Made by a program: the position numbers and the translations under genes. Below the pieces are notes generated by a model. The model was not told the DNA's origin and did not search any database. It saw nothing but the letters and a program-made list of their open reading frames with translations. Shown here piece after piece: positions 46,815 to 55,798 of a DNA stretch of 64,000 nucleotides. Each line of letters begins with the position of its first letter. Position 1 is the stretch's first letter. Location of the stretch: positions 186,001-250,000 of the forward strand of contig JADJYM010000016.1 of NCBI GenBank assembly GCA_016719755.1. Reading direction: 5' to 3'. This stretch comes from Novosphingobium sp. Its GTDB lineage: Bacteria; Pseudomonadota; Alphaproteobacteria; Sphingomonadales; Sphingomonadaceae.

Positions 46815-47975
46815 ATGACCGACCTAGACGCCTTCCGGGCCGAGATTCGCGCCTGGCTTGAGGAAAACTGCCCCCCCGAGATGCGCGAACCCGTGCGCGG
46901 CGATGATGACCTGTGCTGGGGCGGGCGCAAGTTCCAGTTCAAGAACGAGGCCCAGAAACTGTGGCTCGAACGCTGCGCGGCCAAGGGCTATACCGTGCCC
47001 GAATGGCCCACGCCCTATGGCGGCGCGGGGATGAACGCGGCGCAGGCCAAGATCTGGCGCGAGGAGATGCACCGCATCAACGCCCGCCCGCCGCTGTCCA
47101 GCTTCGGCATCTGGATGCTTGGCCCGGCCCTGCTGAAGTTCGGGACCGAGGAACAGAAGGTCCATTACCTGAACCAGATCGCGCGCGGCGAAATCCGCTG
47201 GTGCCAGGGCTATTCGGAACCGGGTTCGGGCTCCGACCTTGTCAGCCTGCAGACCTATGGCGAGGACAAGGGCGATCACTGGGTGGTCAACGGCCAGAAG
47301 ATCTGGACCTCCTACGCCAACAAGGCCGACTGGATCTTCTGCCTGGTCCGCACCGACAAGGCCAACAAGTACCAGGGCATTTCCTTCCTGCTGTTCGACA
47401 TGGAAAGCCCCGGCGTCTCGACCAAGCCGATCCTGCTGATCAGCGGCAATTCCCCGTTCTGCGAAACCTTCTTCGACAACGTGAAGGTGCCCAAGCACCA
47501 GATCGTCGGCGAACTCAATCGCGGCTGGGACGTGGCCAAGTACCTGCTGGGCCATGAGCGCGAGATGATCTCGGGCGCGGGCGGGAACGACCGGCTCAAC
47601 ACGATCGGCGCCGTGCTGGCCCGTTCGGGCCTGGAAGACCCGGTGCTGCGCGCCGAACTGGCGATGTTCGATGTCGATGCACTGGCCTTCAGCGCGATGG
47701 GTGAGAAGTTCCTTGACGAAATCAAGGTCGGCAAGGCCCACCCCGCCCAGCCGAACATGATGAAATACGCCGGGACCGAGCTTAACAAGCGGCGCTACGA
47801 GCTGCTGATGGCGGGCGGCGGCAGCGCCGCGCTGGAATGGGAAAGCGAGGCCTCCGACGGCGGCAGCCGCGCCCGGGCCTGGCTGCGCACCAAGGCCAAT
47901 TCGATCGAGGGCGGCACCAGCGAGGTGATGCTCAACGTCATCGCCAAGCGCATCCTCGACCTGCCGGGGGCCTGA
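46815..47975 (+). CDS. Acyl-CoA dehydrogenase, large subunit-like
   Basis: 386 aa. RWCQGYSEPGSGSDLVSLQTYGE, NGQKIWTSYANKADWIFCLVRTD, MESPGVSTKPILLISG and the C-terminal RTKANSIEGGTSEVMLNVIAKRILDLP. The next gene codes for a shorter ACAD with a deviant active site, the arrangement of heteromeric alpha2-beta2 FadE enzymes known from steroid and sterol side-chain degradation. GAGGAG lies upstream of the ATG. Confidence 0.93.
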   Translation: MTDLDAFRAEIRAWLEENCPPEMREPVRGDDDLCWGGRKFQFKNEAQKLWLERCAAKGYTVPEWPTPYGGAGMNAAQAKIWREEMHRINARPPLSSFGIWMLGPALLKFGTEEQKVHYLNQIARGEIRWCQGYSEPGSGSDLVSLQTYGEDKGDHWVVNGQKIWTSYANKADWIFCLVRTDKANKYQGISFLLFDMESPGVSTKPILLISGNSPFCETFFDNVKVPKHQIVGELNRGWDVAKYLLGHEREMISGAGGNDRLNTIGAVLARSGLEDPVLRAELAMFDVDALAFSAMGEKFLDEIKVGKAHPAQPNMMKYAGTELNKRRYELLMAGGGSAALEWESEASDGGSRARAWLRTKANSIEGGTSEVMLNVIAKRILDLPGA

Positions 47976-47984
47976 CACCGTTCC

Positions 47985-48080
47985 CCCCTCCCGCCTGCGG
48001 GAGGGGCCGGGGTGGGCCTGCGTCAACAGCGGCCACCCCTTCACTGACCCACCCCTAACCCCTCCCGCAAGCGGAAGGGG
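47985..48080. repeat. Two palindromes between the paired ACAD genes
   Basis: CCCCTCCCGC-CT-GCGGGAGGGG arms at 47985-48006 (10-bp stem, exact) and a second copy at 48059-48080, CCCCTCCCGC-AA-GCGGAAGGGG, with one mismatch. Between them are further G/C-rich words (CCACCCC, GGGGTGGG). Similar stems follow the second ACAD. They could set mRNA ends or stability inside the operon. Confidence 0.65.
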
Positions 48081-48095
48081 GACTGGAGAGACCAA

Positions 48096-49235
48096 ATGCC
48101 GCTCTATCACACCGACGATCAGGCCATGCTCGCCGATACCGCGCGCCAGTTCATGGCCGGGGAAGGCGCGATCGCCAAACAGCTGCGCCACTGGCGCGAC
48201 ACCAATTGCAAGGATGGCTTCGGCCACGGCCTGTGGAAGCAGTTCGCCGAACTGGGCTTTACCGGAATCCTGGTGGACGAGGCCGATGGCGGCATGGGCA
48301 TGGGCCATGTCGAGGCCGGGATCGTGCTGGAAGAGATCGGTCGCAACCTTACCCCCTCGCCGTTCCTGACCAGCTCGGTCATGGCGGCAACCGCGCTGGG
48401 CGGAGCCAGCGCCGAGCTCAAGGGCCGCTACCTGCCGGGCCTGCTGGCGGGCGACAGCGTGTTCGCCGTGGCGATCGACGAAGGCCCCAAGCACCGGCCC
48501 GAACGCATCGCCACCCGGGCGCAGCGCGCGGGCAACGGGTTCAGCATTTCGGGCGCCAAGGCCTTCGTGGTCCACGGCGGATCGGCCGACATGCTGGTGG
48601 TCGCCGCGCGCACTGCCGGGGCCGATGACGATGCGGACGGGATCACCCTGTTCGCCGTGCCGAAGGATGCCGCCGGTCTTTCGCAGGACGCGGTGCGGCT
48701 GGTCGACAGCTCGATGGCCACCCACGTCAGGCTCGACAACGTGGCGGTCGATGCCGACGCGGTGATCGGCGAGGTTGATGGCGGGCGCGAACTGCTGGGC
48801 CGGATGCTCAATGCGGGCCGCGTCGGCGCGGCGGCGGAAAGCGTCGGCGTCGCGGGCGGTGCCTTCGACATGACCACCACCTACCTCAAGCAGCGCAAGC
48901 AGTTCGGGCGTCTGATCGGCGAGTTCCAGGCGCTCCAGCACCGCGCCGCGCACCTCTATTCCGAGCTTGAGATCGCCCGTGCCACGGTGATCAAGGCCCA
49001 GCAGCTGCTCGATGCGGGCAGCGACAAGGCCGATCTGATGGTCTCGGTCGCCAAGGCCAAGGCCGGCAAGGCGGCGGCGCTGGCGGTGAAGGAAGGCGTG
49101 CAGATGCACGGCGGCATCGGCATGACCGACGAATACGACATCGGCCTCTACATGAAGCGCGACCGTGCGCTGGCCGAATTCATGGGCGATCTGCACTATC
49201 ATGCCGACCGCGTGGCGCGGATGAGCGGGTATTGA
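48096..49235 (+). CDS. Acyl-CoA dehydrogenase, small subunit-like
   Basis: 379 aa. N-terminal ADTARQFMAGEGAIAKQLRHWRDTNCKDGFG, ADGGMGMGHVEAGIVLEEIGRNLTPSP. The acyl-CoA binding loop is diverged (NGFSISGAKAFVVHGGSADMLVVAART), and the C-terminus keeps QMHGGIGMTDEYDIGLYMKRDRA. Typical partner of the preceding ACAD in a heteromeric enzyme. GGAGAG lies just before the ATG, right after a hairpin. Confidence 0.92.
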   Translation: MPLYHTDDQAMLADTARQFMAGEGAIAKQLRHWRDTNCKDGFGHGLWKQFAELGFTGILVDEADGGMGMGHVEAGIVLEEIGRNLTPSPFLTSSVMAATALGGASAELKGRYLPGLLAGDSVFAVAIDEGPKHRPERIATRAQRAGNGFSISGAKAFVVHGGSADMLVVAARTAGADDDADGITLFAVPKDAAGLSQDAVRLVDSSMATHVRLDNVAVDADAVIGEVDGGRELLGRMLNAGRVGAAAESVGVAGGAFDMTTTYLKQRKQFGRLIGEFQALQHRAAHLYSELEIARATVIKAQQLLDAGSDKADLMVSVAKAKAGKAAALAVKEGVQMHGGIGMTDEYDIGLYMKRDRALAEFMGDLHYHADRVARMSGY

Positions 49236-49242
49236 ATCAATC

Positions 49243-49264
49243 CCCCTCCCGCCTGCGGGAGGGG
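49243..49264. repeat. Palindrome after the ACAD pair
   Basis: CCCCTCCCGC (49243-49252), CT, GCGGGAGGGG (49255-49264): exact copy of the hairpin at 47985. It stands 8 bp after the ACAD stop and 44 bp before the SDR start. Confidence 0.65.
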
Positions 49265-49307
49265 AGAATATGGCCGCCCGGCTGCGCGGGCGCGTGGGAG
49301 AAAGATG

Positions 49308-50013
49308 ATGGACTTTTCAAAGCTCTTCAGCCTTGAAGGCAAGGTTGCCCTGATCACCGGCGGGTCGCGCGGGATCGGCAAGATGCTGCTCGAAGGCTAC
49401 CTCGCCGCCGGGTGCGAGCGGGTCTACATCACCGCCCGCAAGCGTGAGCAGATCGCCGAAACCGTGGCGGAATTCGAAGGCGCCTATCCCGGCAAGGTGA
49501 TCGGCCTGCCCGGCGATCTTTCCCAGATGGAAGACGTGAAGCGCCTCGCCGCCGAACTCGCCAGCCGCGAGAGCCGCCTCGACGTGCTGGTCAACAACGC
49601 GGGCGCCGCCTGGGGCGCGGACTTCGACCAGTTCCCCGAAGTGGGCTGGGACAAGGTGATGGACCTCAACGTCAAGAGCCTGTTCTTCCTGACCCAGCAG
49701 CTCCACGGCCTGCTGAGCGCGGCGGCGAGCTTTGACCGTCCGGCCAAGGTGATCAACATCGCCTCGATCGACGGGCTGCGCCCCAATCCGTGGGAAACCT
49801 ATTCCTATCAGGCGTCGAAGGCGGCGGTGATCCACCTGACCAAGCGGATGGCGGCGCGGCTGATCAAGGACAACATCGTGGTCAGCTGCATCGCGCCGGG
49901 GGCCTATCCCAGCGAGATGAACAAGGCCGCCGCCAAGAACCCCGAAGGCAGCGCCCGGGGCATCCCCTACAAGCGGGTCGGCGTGGCCGAAGACATCGCG
50001 GGCGGGGCGATCT
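49308..50013 (+). CDS. SDR family oxidoreductase, 3' end lost in a poly-G tract
   Basis: 235 codons are reliable. TGGSRGIGKMLLEGYLAAG, NNAGAAWGADFD, NIASIDG and the catalytic YSYQASKAAVIHLTK are present, then IAPGAYPSEMNKAAAKNPEG and the sequence breaks off in AEDIAGGAIW. Normally about 30-35 more residues (xxLASxAGDYVxGxxxxVDGG) would follow. From 50014 only glycine codons are read. The frame stays open to 50174 without meaning. The start 49308 is preferred to 49305 because GGGAG is then seven bases away. The gene is likely intact in the organism. Confidence 0.85.
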
Positions 50014-50103
<90 letters not shown>

Positions 50104-50109
50104 CACCCA

Positions 50110-50997
50110 ATGAACCGCGTGGTCTCGACACTGGTAGAGGGCATCTACTTCGGGGAGGGACCGCGCTGGCATGACGGTCGGTTGTGGTTCTCCGACTTCC
50201 ATGCGCACCGGGTCTGCTCCACTTCGCTGGACGGGGACCTTCGCACCGAGCTTGAACTGGAGGGCCGCCCTTCCGGCCTTGGCTGGATGCCCGATGGTTC
50301 GCTGCTGGTGGTGCGGATGGAACTGCGCGAGGTGTGGCGGCGCTGGCCGGATGGCCGGTTCGAGCGCCATGCCGACCTGACCGCCCATTCCGCCTTCCTT
50401 TGCAACGACATGGTGGTCGACGGGCAGGGCCGCGCATGGGTGGGCAATTTCGGTTTCGATCTCGACGCGGAACTCCGCGCGCGCGGACCGGAAAGCGTGA
50501 TCGGCGATCATCCAACCGCGATTCTGGCGCTGGTCCAGCCGGACGGCAACGTCAGCGATGCCGCCCCGGGCGAGCGCTTCAGCTTTCCCAACGGCATGGT
50601 CATCACCCTCGATGGCAAGACCCTGATCCTCGGCGAAACGCTGGGCGGACGGCTGACCGCGCTGGACATCGGCGCCGACGGCACCCTGTCTGGCCGCCGC
50701 GAATGGGCGCCGACCTGGCCCGCGATCCCCGATGGCATCTGCCTCGACGCCGAAGGCGCGGTGTGGATCGCCAACCCGCTCGCCCCCGAATGCCGCCGCA
50801 TTGGCGAAGGCGGCGCGGTGCTGGAAGTGATCGGAACCGGCGGCCTGCCCTGCTACGCCTGCATGCTCGGCGGGCCCGAGGGCAAACACCTGTTCATGCT
50901 GGTCGCCCCCAGCAGCGACGCGCACGAAGCGGCGAAGGCACCGCTCGGCAAGGTTCTGGTCGCAGAAGTGGAAACGGCCCGGGCCGGGCGTCCCTAG
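50110..50997 (+). CDS. SMP-30/gluconolactonase-like protein
   Basis: 295 aa. FGEGPRWHDGRLWFSDFHAHRV, DLTAHSAFLCNDMVVDGQGRAWVGNFGFD, SFPNGMVITLDGKTLILGETLGGRLTALDI, and DGICLDAEGAVWIANPLAPECRRI are the six-bladed propeller motifs of SMP-30 lactonases; metal ligands E17-like, N and D are in place. It hydrolyses lactones, which fits downstream of Baeyer-Villiger-type chemistry. The ATG at 50110 is next to the poly-G tract, so a slightly longer N-terminus cannot be excluded. Convergent with gmk, four bases overlap. Confidence 0.88.
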   Translation: MNRVVSTLVEGIYFGEGPRWHDGRLWFSDFHAHRVCSTSLDGDLRTELELEGRPSGLGWMPDGSLLVVRMELREVWRRWPDGRFERHADLTAHSAFLCNDMVVDGQGRAWVGNFGFDLDAELRARGPESVIGDHPTAILALVQPDGNVSDAAPGERFSFPNGMVITLDGKTLILGETLGGRLTALDIGADGTLSGRREWAPTWPAIPDGICLDAEGAVWIANPLAPECRRIGEGGAVLEVIGTGGLPCYACMLGGPEGKHLFMLVAPSSDAHEAAKAPLGKVLVAEVETARAGRP

Positions 50998-51632
50998 TCC
51001 TTCATCAATTCACGCACGAAGCCGATCAGGCCAGTCTGCCTTGCGCGTTTCATGCGTTCGGCGTGGAGGATTTCGCAGACCTTTTCGAAGCAGGCCTGCA
51101 CATCATCGTTGACCACCACGTAGTCGTAGCCGTCCCAGTGGCTGATTTCGGCGCGGGCGCGTTCCATGCGGGCGGCGATCACCTCGGCGCTGTCGGTCCC
51201 GCGCCCGGTCAGGCGGCGGCGCAGTTCATCGATGCTGGGGGGCAGCAGGAACACCCGCACCACGTCGGTTTCCATCTTCTGGTAAAGCTGCTGCGTGCCC
51301 TGCCAGTCGATGTCGAACAGGAAATCCTGCCCTTCGCGGATGCCGGCCTTCACCTGCGCCTTGGGCGTGCCATAGCTGTGCCCGAACACGGTCGCCCATT
51401 CGAGGAACTCGCCTTCCTCGACCATCCGGTCGAACACGGCCTGGGTGACGAAATGGTAATCGCGCCCGTCGACCTCTCCGGGGCGGATCGGCCGGGTGGT
51501 GGCGGAAACGGACAGGCGGATTTCCCCGTCGTGTTCAAGCAGCATCCGGCTGATCGTGGTCTTGCCCGCGCCCGAAGGCGAGGACAGGATCAGCATCAAG
51601 CCGCGGCGCTGGAGGGTATCGCTGGAAGCCAT
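50994..51632 (-). CDS. gmk: Guanylate kinase
   Basis: 212 aa. P-loop ILSSPSGAGKTTISR at about 15-30, SVSATTRPIRPGEVDGRDYHFV (GMP binding), and FDIDWQGTQQL. Phosphorylates GMP. Start at 51632 (MASSDTLQRRGLML). Third gene of the sspB - small protein - gmk set on the minus strand. Confidence 0.96.
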   Translation of the reverse strand: MASSDTLQRRGLMLILSSPSGAGKTTISRMLLEHDGEIRLSVSATTRPIRPGEVDGRDYHFVTQAVFDRMVEEGEFLEWATVFGHSYGTPKAQVKAGIREGQDFLFDIDWQGTQQLYQKMETDVVRVFLLPPSIDELRRRLTGRGTDSAEVIAARMERARAEISHWDGYDYVVVNDDVQACFEKVCEILHAERMKRARQTGLIGFVRELMKD

Positions 51633-51663
51633 GCGCGCTGATGCCGCAAGGCGGATGCACGAA

Positions 51664-51942
51664 TCAAGCCTTGGGCGAGTCTTTTTTGGCCGGGCGCTTT
51701 GCGGCGTGCCGCCGGTCGTAAAGCTTTTTCGCCACAACCGCCCCGCCGACGATGATCGCGCCGGGGACCGAGCGGGTGGCAACGCGCATCGCGATCATCC
51801 CGGCGATGCCGCCCAGCATGGTCTTCTTCGCCGCCTCTTGCGCGGGTGCGGCAGCGGCGGGAAGCGCTTTGGAGATCGCGGCATCAAGCAGCTTGCCCCC
51901 GCCCTGGCGGGCGATCGCGGCAAGGATGCGATTGACCGCCAC
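51664..51942 (-). CDS. Small glycine-rich membrane-anchored protein
   Basis: 92 aa from GTG 51942, four bases after sspB. N-terminus VNRILAAIARQGGGKLLDAAISKAL, glycine-rich hydrophobic middle (MLGGIAGMIAMRVATRSVPGAIIVGGAVVAKKL) and a basic tail ending RRHAAKRPAKKDSPKA. Conserved in sphingomonads next to gmk in memory, but not characterised. A longer reading through the sspB 3' end is possible. Confidence 0.65.
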   Translation of the reverse strand: MAVNRILAAIARQGGGKLLDAAISKALPAAAAPAQEAAKKTMLGGIAGMIAMRVATRSVPGAIIVGGAVVAKKLYDRRHAAKRPAKKDSPKA

Positions 51943-51946
51943 CGGC

Positions 51947-52432
51947 CTACTTCTTGCGGCCGAAATCGACCGTGACGACATTGGAGCCGTCATCGGCCTT
52001 TTCGCCATCGCTGGCAGGCGCGTCGTTTTCGGCGCTGTCGTGCGGTTCCGGCTCTGGCGCGGCCGCCTGGAACTGAAGGCCGAAATCGACCGCCGGATCG
52101 ACGAAGGCGGTGATCGCCGAGAAGGGGATCACCAGCTTGGTCGGAATCTGGTTGAACGACAGGCCGACCGTGAAGCTGCCATCATCCACGCCAAGGTCCC
52201 AGAACTTGTTCTGGAGGACGATGGTCATCTCGTCCGGGAAGCGCTCCTTCAGGTGCGGCGGAATCGCCACGCCGGGCGCGCTGGTCTTGAAGGTGATGTA
52301 AAAGTGATGATCGCCCGGCAGCATGCCGCCGTTCGCCACGATCTGGCCCAGCACGCGGCCCACCACCGCGCGCAGGGCCTCCTGCACGATTTCATCATAG
52401 GGGATCAGGCTGTCGGGCGTGTCGTCGCTCAT
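51947..52432 (-). CDS. sspB: SspB-like ClpXP adaptor (alphaproteobacterial type)
   Basis: 161 aa. [108 protein letters not shown] is the SspB fold. The C-terminus is acidic then basic: [15 protein letters not shown] is the ClpX-binding tail. Delivers ssrA-tagged proteins to ClpXP. Confidence 0.94.
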   Translation of the reverse strand: MSDDTPDSLIPYDEIVQEALRAVVGRVLGQIVANGGMLPGDHHFYITFKTSAPGVAIPPHLKERFPDEMTIVLQNKFWDLGVDDGSFTVGLSFNQIPTKLVIPFSAITAFVDPAVDFGLQFQAAAPEPEPHDSAENDAPASDGEKADDGSNVVTVDFGRKK

Positions 52433-52486
52433 ACCGCCTCAAGTGGCGATGCCGCACCGCACGGTCAAGGGCGTTATTGTCGGGGA

Positions 52487-52553
52487 CGCCTTTCGCCTCC
52501 GCGAAAGGCGGGGGGCGGACGGGCTTCCCGCACCGCCGTCAGGCGGACAGGAA
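52487..52553. repeat. Satellite hairpin and partial copy of the modular palindromic repeat
   Basis: CGCCTTTCGC (52487-52496), loop CTCC, GCGAAAGGCG (52501-52510) is a perfect 10-bp stem. It is the counterpart of the AGCCAATCGC-GGAG-GCGATTGGCT hairpin at 62597 (loop inverted, stem differences compensated). Then GCACCGCCGTCAGGCGGACAG and GAACTCG are the same words as at the right edge of the element at 56511-56711. The 36-bp central hairpin is missing here. Lies between sspB (minus) and hisB (plus). Confidence 0.6.
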
Positions 52554-52620
52554 CTCGTTAGCGCGCCCCGCACAACCACTCCCGCTTGCGCCAAACCGAT
52601 TCCGGCGTATAGGCCCAGCC

Positions 52621-53214
52621 ATGCGCACCGCCAGGATCGCCCGCAAGACGCATGAGACCGACATTGCCGTCGAGGTCAATCTCGACGGCACCGGGGCCTA
52701 TGACGTCTCCACCGGGATCGGCTTTCTCGATCACATGATCGAGCAGTTCAGCCGCCATTCGCTGATCGACATCACTTGCCACATCAAGGGCGACCTGCAC
52801 GTCGACCAGCACCACACGACCGAGGACAGCGCCATCGCCATCGGCCAGGCCATCCTGGCCGCGCTGGGCGACAAGGGCGGGATCGGGCGTTACGGCATGG
52901 CCTACAGCCCGATGGACGAGGCGCTGTGCCGTGTCGCGCTCGACATTTCGGGCCGCCCCTGGCTGGTGTGGAACGCGAAGTTCACCCAGGAACGGCTGGG
53001 CGAAATGGACACCGAGCTGTTCGAACACTGGTTCCAGTCGATCGCCCAGGCGGTCGGCATCACGCTGCACATCGAACTGCTTTACGGCACCAACAACCAC
53101 CACATCTGCGAAGGCATCTTCAAGGGCTTTGCCCGGGCGATGCGCAGCGCGGTGGAGCTTGATCCGCGCAAGGGCGGGGCGGTCCCGTCAACCAAGGGCC
53201 AGCTCGGTGGCTGA
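52621..53214 (+). CDS. hisB: Imidazoleglycerol-phosphate dehydratase
   Basis: 197 aa. [36 protein letters not shown] and [21 protein letters not shown] carry the metal-binding histidines of IGPD. Removes water in histidine synthesis. It overlaps hisH by eight bases. First of hisB-H-A-F, then hisE after an interruption. Confidence 0.97.
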   Translation: MRTARIARKTHETDIAVEVNLDGTGAYDVSTGIGFLDHMIEQFSRHSLIDITCHIKGDLHVDQHHTTEDSAIAIGQAILAALGDKGGIGRYGMAYSPMDEALCRVALDISGRPWLVWNAKFTQERLGEMDTELFEHWFQSIAQAVGITLHIELLYGTNNHHICEGIFKGFARAMRSAVELDPRKGGAVPSTKGQLGG

Positions 53215-53827
53215 AGTTCTGGCCCTGGTCGATTACGGCGCGGGCAATTTGCATTCGGTCGCCAATGCCCTGAAGGCCGCCGGGGCTGAAAACGTCACCC
53301 TGACCTCCGATCCCGAAGTCGTCCGCGCGGCCGACCGGATCGTCCTGCCCGGCGTCGGCAGCTTCCGCGCCTGCGCCGATGGCTTGCGCGCGATCCCGCA
53401 CATGGTCGAGGCGATGGCCGAACGGGTGCTGGTCGGCGGTGCGCCGTTCCTGGGCATCTGCGTGGGCATGCAATTGCTGGCGGATCGCGGCGTGGAGCAC
53501 GGCATCACCCCGGGACTGGGCTGGATCGGCGGCGAGGTGCGGCTGATCGAGCGGACCGACCCCGCGATCAAGATCCCCCACATGGGCTGGAACGACGTGA
53601 TCCCCGCCCCCCACGCCCCGCTGATCGAAGCCGGCGAGGCCTATTTCCTGCATTCCTATCACTTCGTGCCCGAGGACGGCCATCACGTGGCGGCGATGAC
53701 CGACCACGGCGGCGGGCTGGTCGCGGCGGTGGCGCGCGACAATCTGGTCGGCGTGCAGTTCCATCCCGAAAAGAGCCAGGCCTATGGCCTTGCGCTGCTG
53801 GCCGCCTTCCTGGAGTGGAAGCCATGA
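53207..53827 (+). CDS. hisH: Imidazole glycerol phosphate synthase glutamine amidotransferase subunit
   Basis: 206 aa from GTG 53207. Class I glutaminase: [29 protein letters not shown], nucleophile GICVGMQLL (Cys), and [11 protein letters not shown] (His-Glu). Releases ammonia to HisF. Stop overlaps an ATG (53824), a short 34-codon frame unlikely to be used. Confidence 0.96.
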   Translation: MAEVLALVDYGAGNLHSVANALKAAGAENVTLTSDPEVVRAADRIVLPGVGSFRACADGLRAIPHMVEAMAERVLVGGAPFLGICVGMQLLADRGVEHGITPGLGWIGGEVRLIERTDPAIKIPHMGWNDVIPAPHAPLIEAGEAYFLHSYHFVPEDGHHVAAMTDHGGGLVAAVARDNLVGVQFHPEKSQAYGLALLAAFLEWKP

Positions 53828-53937
53828 AGAACACGATTGCATGGATCGGCCAGGCGGGGACCCGCTCCCGGCGGGCCACCCCAAGGCCAGGGTGTCGGGC
53901 GGGGAGCGGCGGGTGCCTCGTTGGGTGAGGCAGGACA

Positions 53938-54666
53938 ATGATCGTTTTTCCCGCAATCGACCTCAAGGGCGGTCAGGTCGTGCGCCTGTCCGAAGGCGAC
54001 ATGGCGCGCGCCACCGTCTATGGCGACGATCCCGCCGCCCAGGCCATGCTGTTTGCCGAGGCCGGATCGCAGTTCCTCCACGTGGTCGATCTCGACGGCT
54101 CCTTCGCCGGGCGGGCGGAAAACCGCGCGGCGGTGGAAGCGATCCTTGAAGTCTTCCCCGGCCACGTCCAGCTGGGCGGAGGAATCCGCACCCGCGAGGC
54201 GGTGGAGGGCTGGTTCGATCTTGGCGTCAGCCGCGTGGTGATGGGTTCGGCCGCGCTCAAGGACCCGCAGTTCGTCAAGGACATGGCGGGCGAGTTCCCG
54301 GGCGGCATCGTCGTCGCAGTCGATGCCCGCGATGGCATGGTCGCGACCGAGGGCTGGGCCGAGGTGTCCGACGTGGCGGTGGTCGATCTGGCCCGCCGCT
54401 TCGAGGATGCCGGCGTTGCCAGCCTGCTGTTCACCGATATCGGCCGTGACGGGCTGCTCAAGGGCGTGAATATCGACGCCACGGTCGAACTTGCGCGGCA
54501 GGTCGATCTGCCGGTGATCGCCAGCGGCGGGGTCAAGGGACTGGACGACATCCATGTGCTGTCGCTGCATGCCGTGGACGGGATCGAAGGCGTGATTACC
54601 GGCCGGGCGCTTTACGAAGGGCGGCTGGACCTGGCCGCCGCGATCGCCATGGCGAACCGGGCCTGA
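53938..54666 (+). CDS. hisA: Phosphoribosylformimino-5-aminoimidazole carboxamide ribotide isomerase
   Basis: 242 aa TIM barrel. [19 protein letters not shown] (catalytic Asp8), [26 protein letters not shown] and [14 protein letters not shown], then [11 protein letters not shown]. It isomerises ProFAR. Follows hisH after 110 bp that hold a G/C-rich stem but no clear promoter. Confidence 0.97.
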   Translation: MIVFPAIDLKGGQVVRLSEGDMARATVYGDDPAAQAMLFAEAGSQFLHVVDLDGSFAGRAENRAAVEAILEVFPGHVQLGGGIRTREAVEGWFDLGVSRVVMGSAALKDPQFVKDMAGEFPGGIVVAVDARDGMVATEGWAEVSDVAVVDLARRFEDAGVASLLFTDIGRDGLLKGVNIDATVELARQVDLPVIASGGVKGLDDIHVLSLHAVDGIEGVITGRALYEGRLDLAAAIAMANRA

Positions 54667-54676
54667 GGAACCAGCC

Positions 54677-55435
54677 ATGACCGTCCGCATCCGCGTCATC
54701 CCCTGTCTCGACGTCGCCAATGGCCGGGTGGTCAAGGGCGTCAATTTCGTCGACCTCAAGGATGCCGGCGATCCGGTGGAGCAGGCGCGCGCCTATGACG
54801 CGGCGGGTGCGGACGAACTGTGCTTTCTTGACATCACCGCCAGCCACGAAGCGCGCGGCACCCTGTTGAACATCGTCCAGCGCACCGCCGAAGTCTGCTT
54901 CATGCCGCTGACCGTGGGCGGCGGCGTGCGCACGGTGGAAGACGCCCGCGCCCTGCTGCTGGCGGGCGCGGACAAGGTGGCGGTGAACAGCGCCGCCGTC
55001 AGCCGCCCGGAAGTGGTCGCGGAAATCGCCGAAAAGATGGGCAGCCAGTGCGTCGTCGCCTCGGTCGATGCGCGGCGGCAGGGCGATCGCTGGGAAATCT
55101 TCACCCACGGCGGGCGCAAGGCGACCGGGATCGACGCGGTCGCCCATGCCGTGCGCCTGGCCGAACTGGGCGCGGGCGAACTGCTGGTCACATCGATGGA
55201 CGGGGACGGCACCCAGGCCGGCTATGACCTGGAACTGACCCGCACGATTGCCGATGCGGTTTCGGTGCCGGTGATCGCCAGCGGCGGGGTCGGCACGCTG
55301 GACCACCTCGTCGATGGTGTGACCCGGGGCCACGCCAGCGCGGTGCTGGCCGCCTCGATCTTTCATTTCGGCACCTATTCGATTGCCCAGGCCCATGCCG
55401 CACTGCGCGCCGCAGGCCTGCCCGCGCGCGGCTAA
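54677..55435 (+). CDS. hisF: Imidazole glycerol phosphate synthase cyclase subunit
   Basis: 252 aa. [72 protein letters not shown] and [15 protein letters not shown]. Uses ammonia from HisH. Ten bases after hisA. Confidence 0.98.
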   Translation: MTVRIRVIPCLDVANGRVVKGVNFVDLKDAGDPVEQARAYDAAGADELCFLDITASHEARGTLLNIVQRTAEVCFMPLTVGGGVRTVEDARALLLAGADKVAVNSAAVSRPEVVAEIAEKMGSQCVVASVDARRQGDRWEIFTHGGRKATGIDAVAHAVRLAELGAGELLVTSMDGDGTQAGYDLELTRTIADAVSVPVIASGGVGTLDHLVDGVTRGHASAVLAASIFHFGTYSIAQAHAALRAAGLPARG

Positions 55436-55524
55436 ACCCTTGAGTCGGCAAGTTTTACACTGACGGGCTAGCGCCAGATTGCGTTAACCATGATTACCGG
55501 CGGGCGGGCGCCTGTTCCCGGTCA

Positions 55525-55539
55525 TGGCACGCTATTTGC
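55525..55539 (+). promoter_or_regulatory. Sigma-54 (-24/-12) promoter
   Basis: TGGCACG (55525-55531), CTAT, TTGC (55536-55539): all invariant positions of TGGCACG-N4-TTGC are met, with GG and GC ten bases apart. The start of transcription would be near 55551, only about four bases before the PEP-CTERM ATG, giving an almost leaderless mRNA. PEP-CTERM genes in other bacteria are known to be controlled by sigma-54 with PrsK/PrsR. Confidence 0.8.
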
Positions 55540-55554
55540 GTCAACCATCCGGCC

Positions 55555-55752
55555 ATGAACAACCGCCTCCGCACCTGGACCCTCGCTCCGCGCATTACCG
55601 GCCTTGCCGGGCTGCTGGGCACATCGGCCCCGGCCTGGGCGGAATCGGCGGGGACCAGCGTTCCCGCTCCCAGCGCGCTGACCCTGCTGGCACTGGGCGT
55701 GGCCGGGCTGCTGATCGGTCGCTATGGTTCGCGGCGCCCCCCGTCAGACTGA
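55555..55752 (+). CDS. Minimal PEP-CTERM sorting-signal protein
   Basis: 65 aa. A signal peptide (LAPRITGLAGLLGTSAPAWA, cut before ESAGT) leaves about 36 residues, almost all of which is a PEP-CTERM type signal: VPAPSALTLLALGVAGLLIGRYGSRR (VPAP in place of VPEP, then a membrane helix and an Arg-rich end). Exosortase and its partner would cut at this site. No RBS is seen and the preceding sigma-54 promoter leaves hardly any leader. It sits between hisF and hisE and is not part of the his pathway. Confidence 0.8.
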   Translation: MNNRLRTWTLAPRITGLAGLLGTSAPAWAESAGTSVPAPSALTLLALGVAGLLIGRYGSRRPPSD

Positions 55753-55798
55753 TCGGCCCGCTTGACCTTGGCGCGGGGCCGCAGCATGGCTGCACCCC

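Noticed and set aside
53824-53928. A 34-codon ORF whose ATG overlaps the hisH stop.
   Set aside because: Composition is low-complexity (GTRSRRATPRPGC), no known family, no ribosome site of its own, and the gap is simply G/C-rich.
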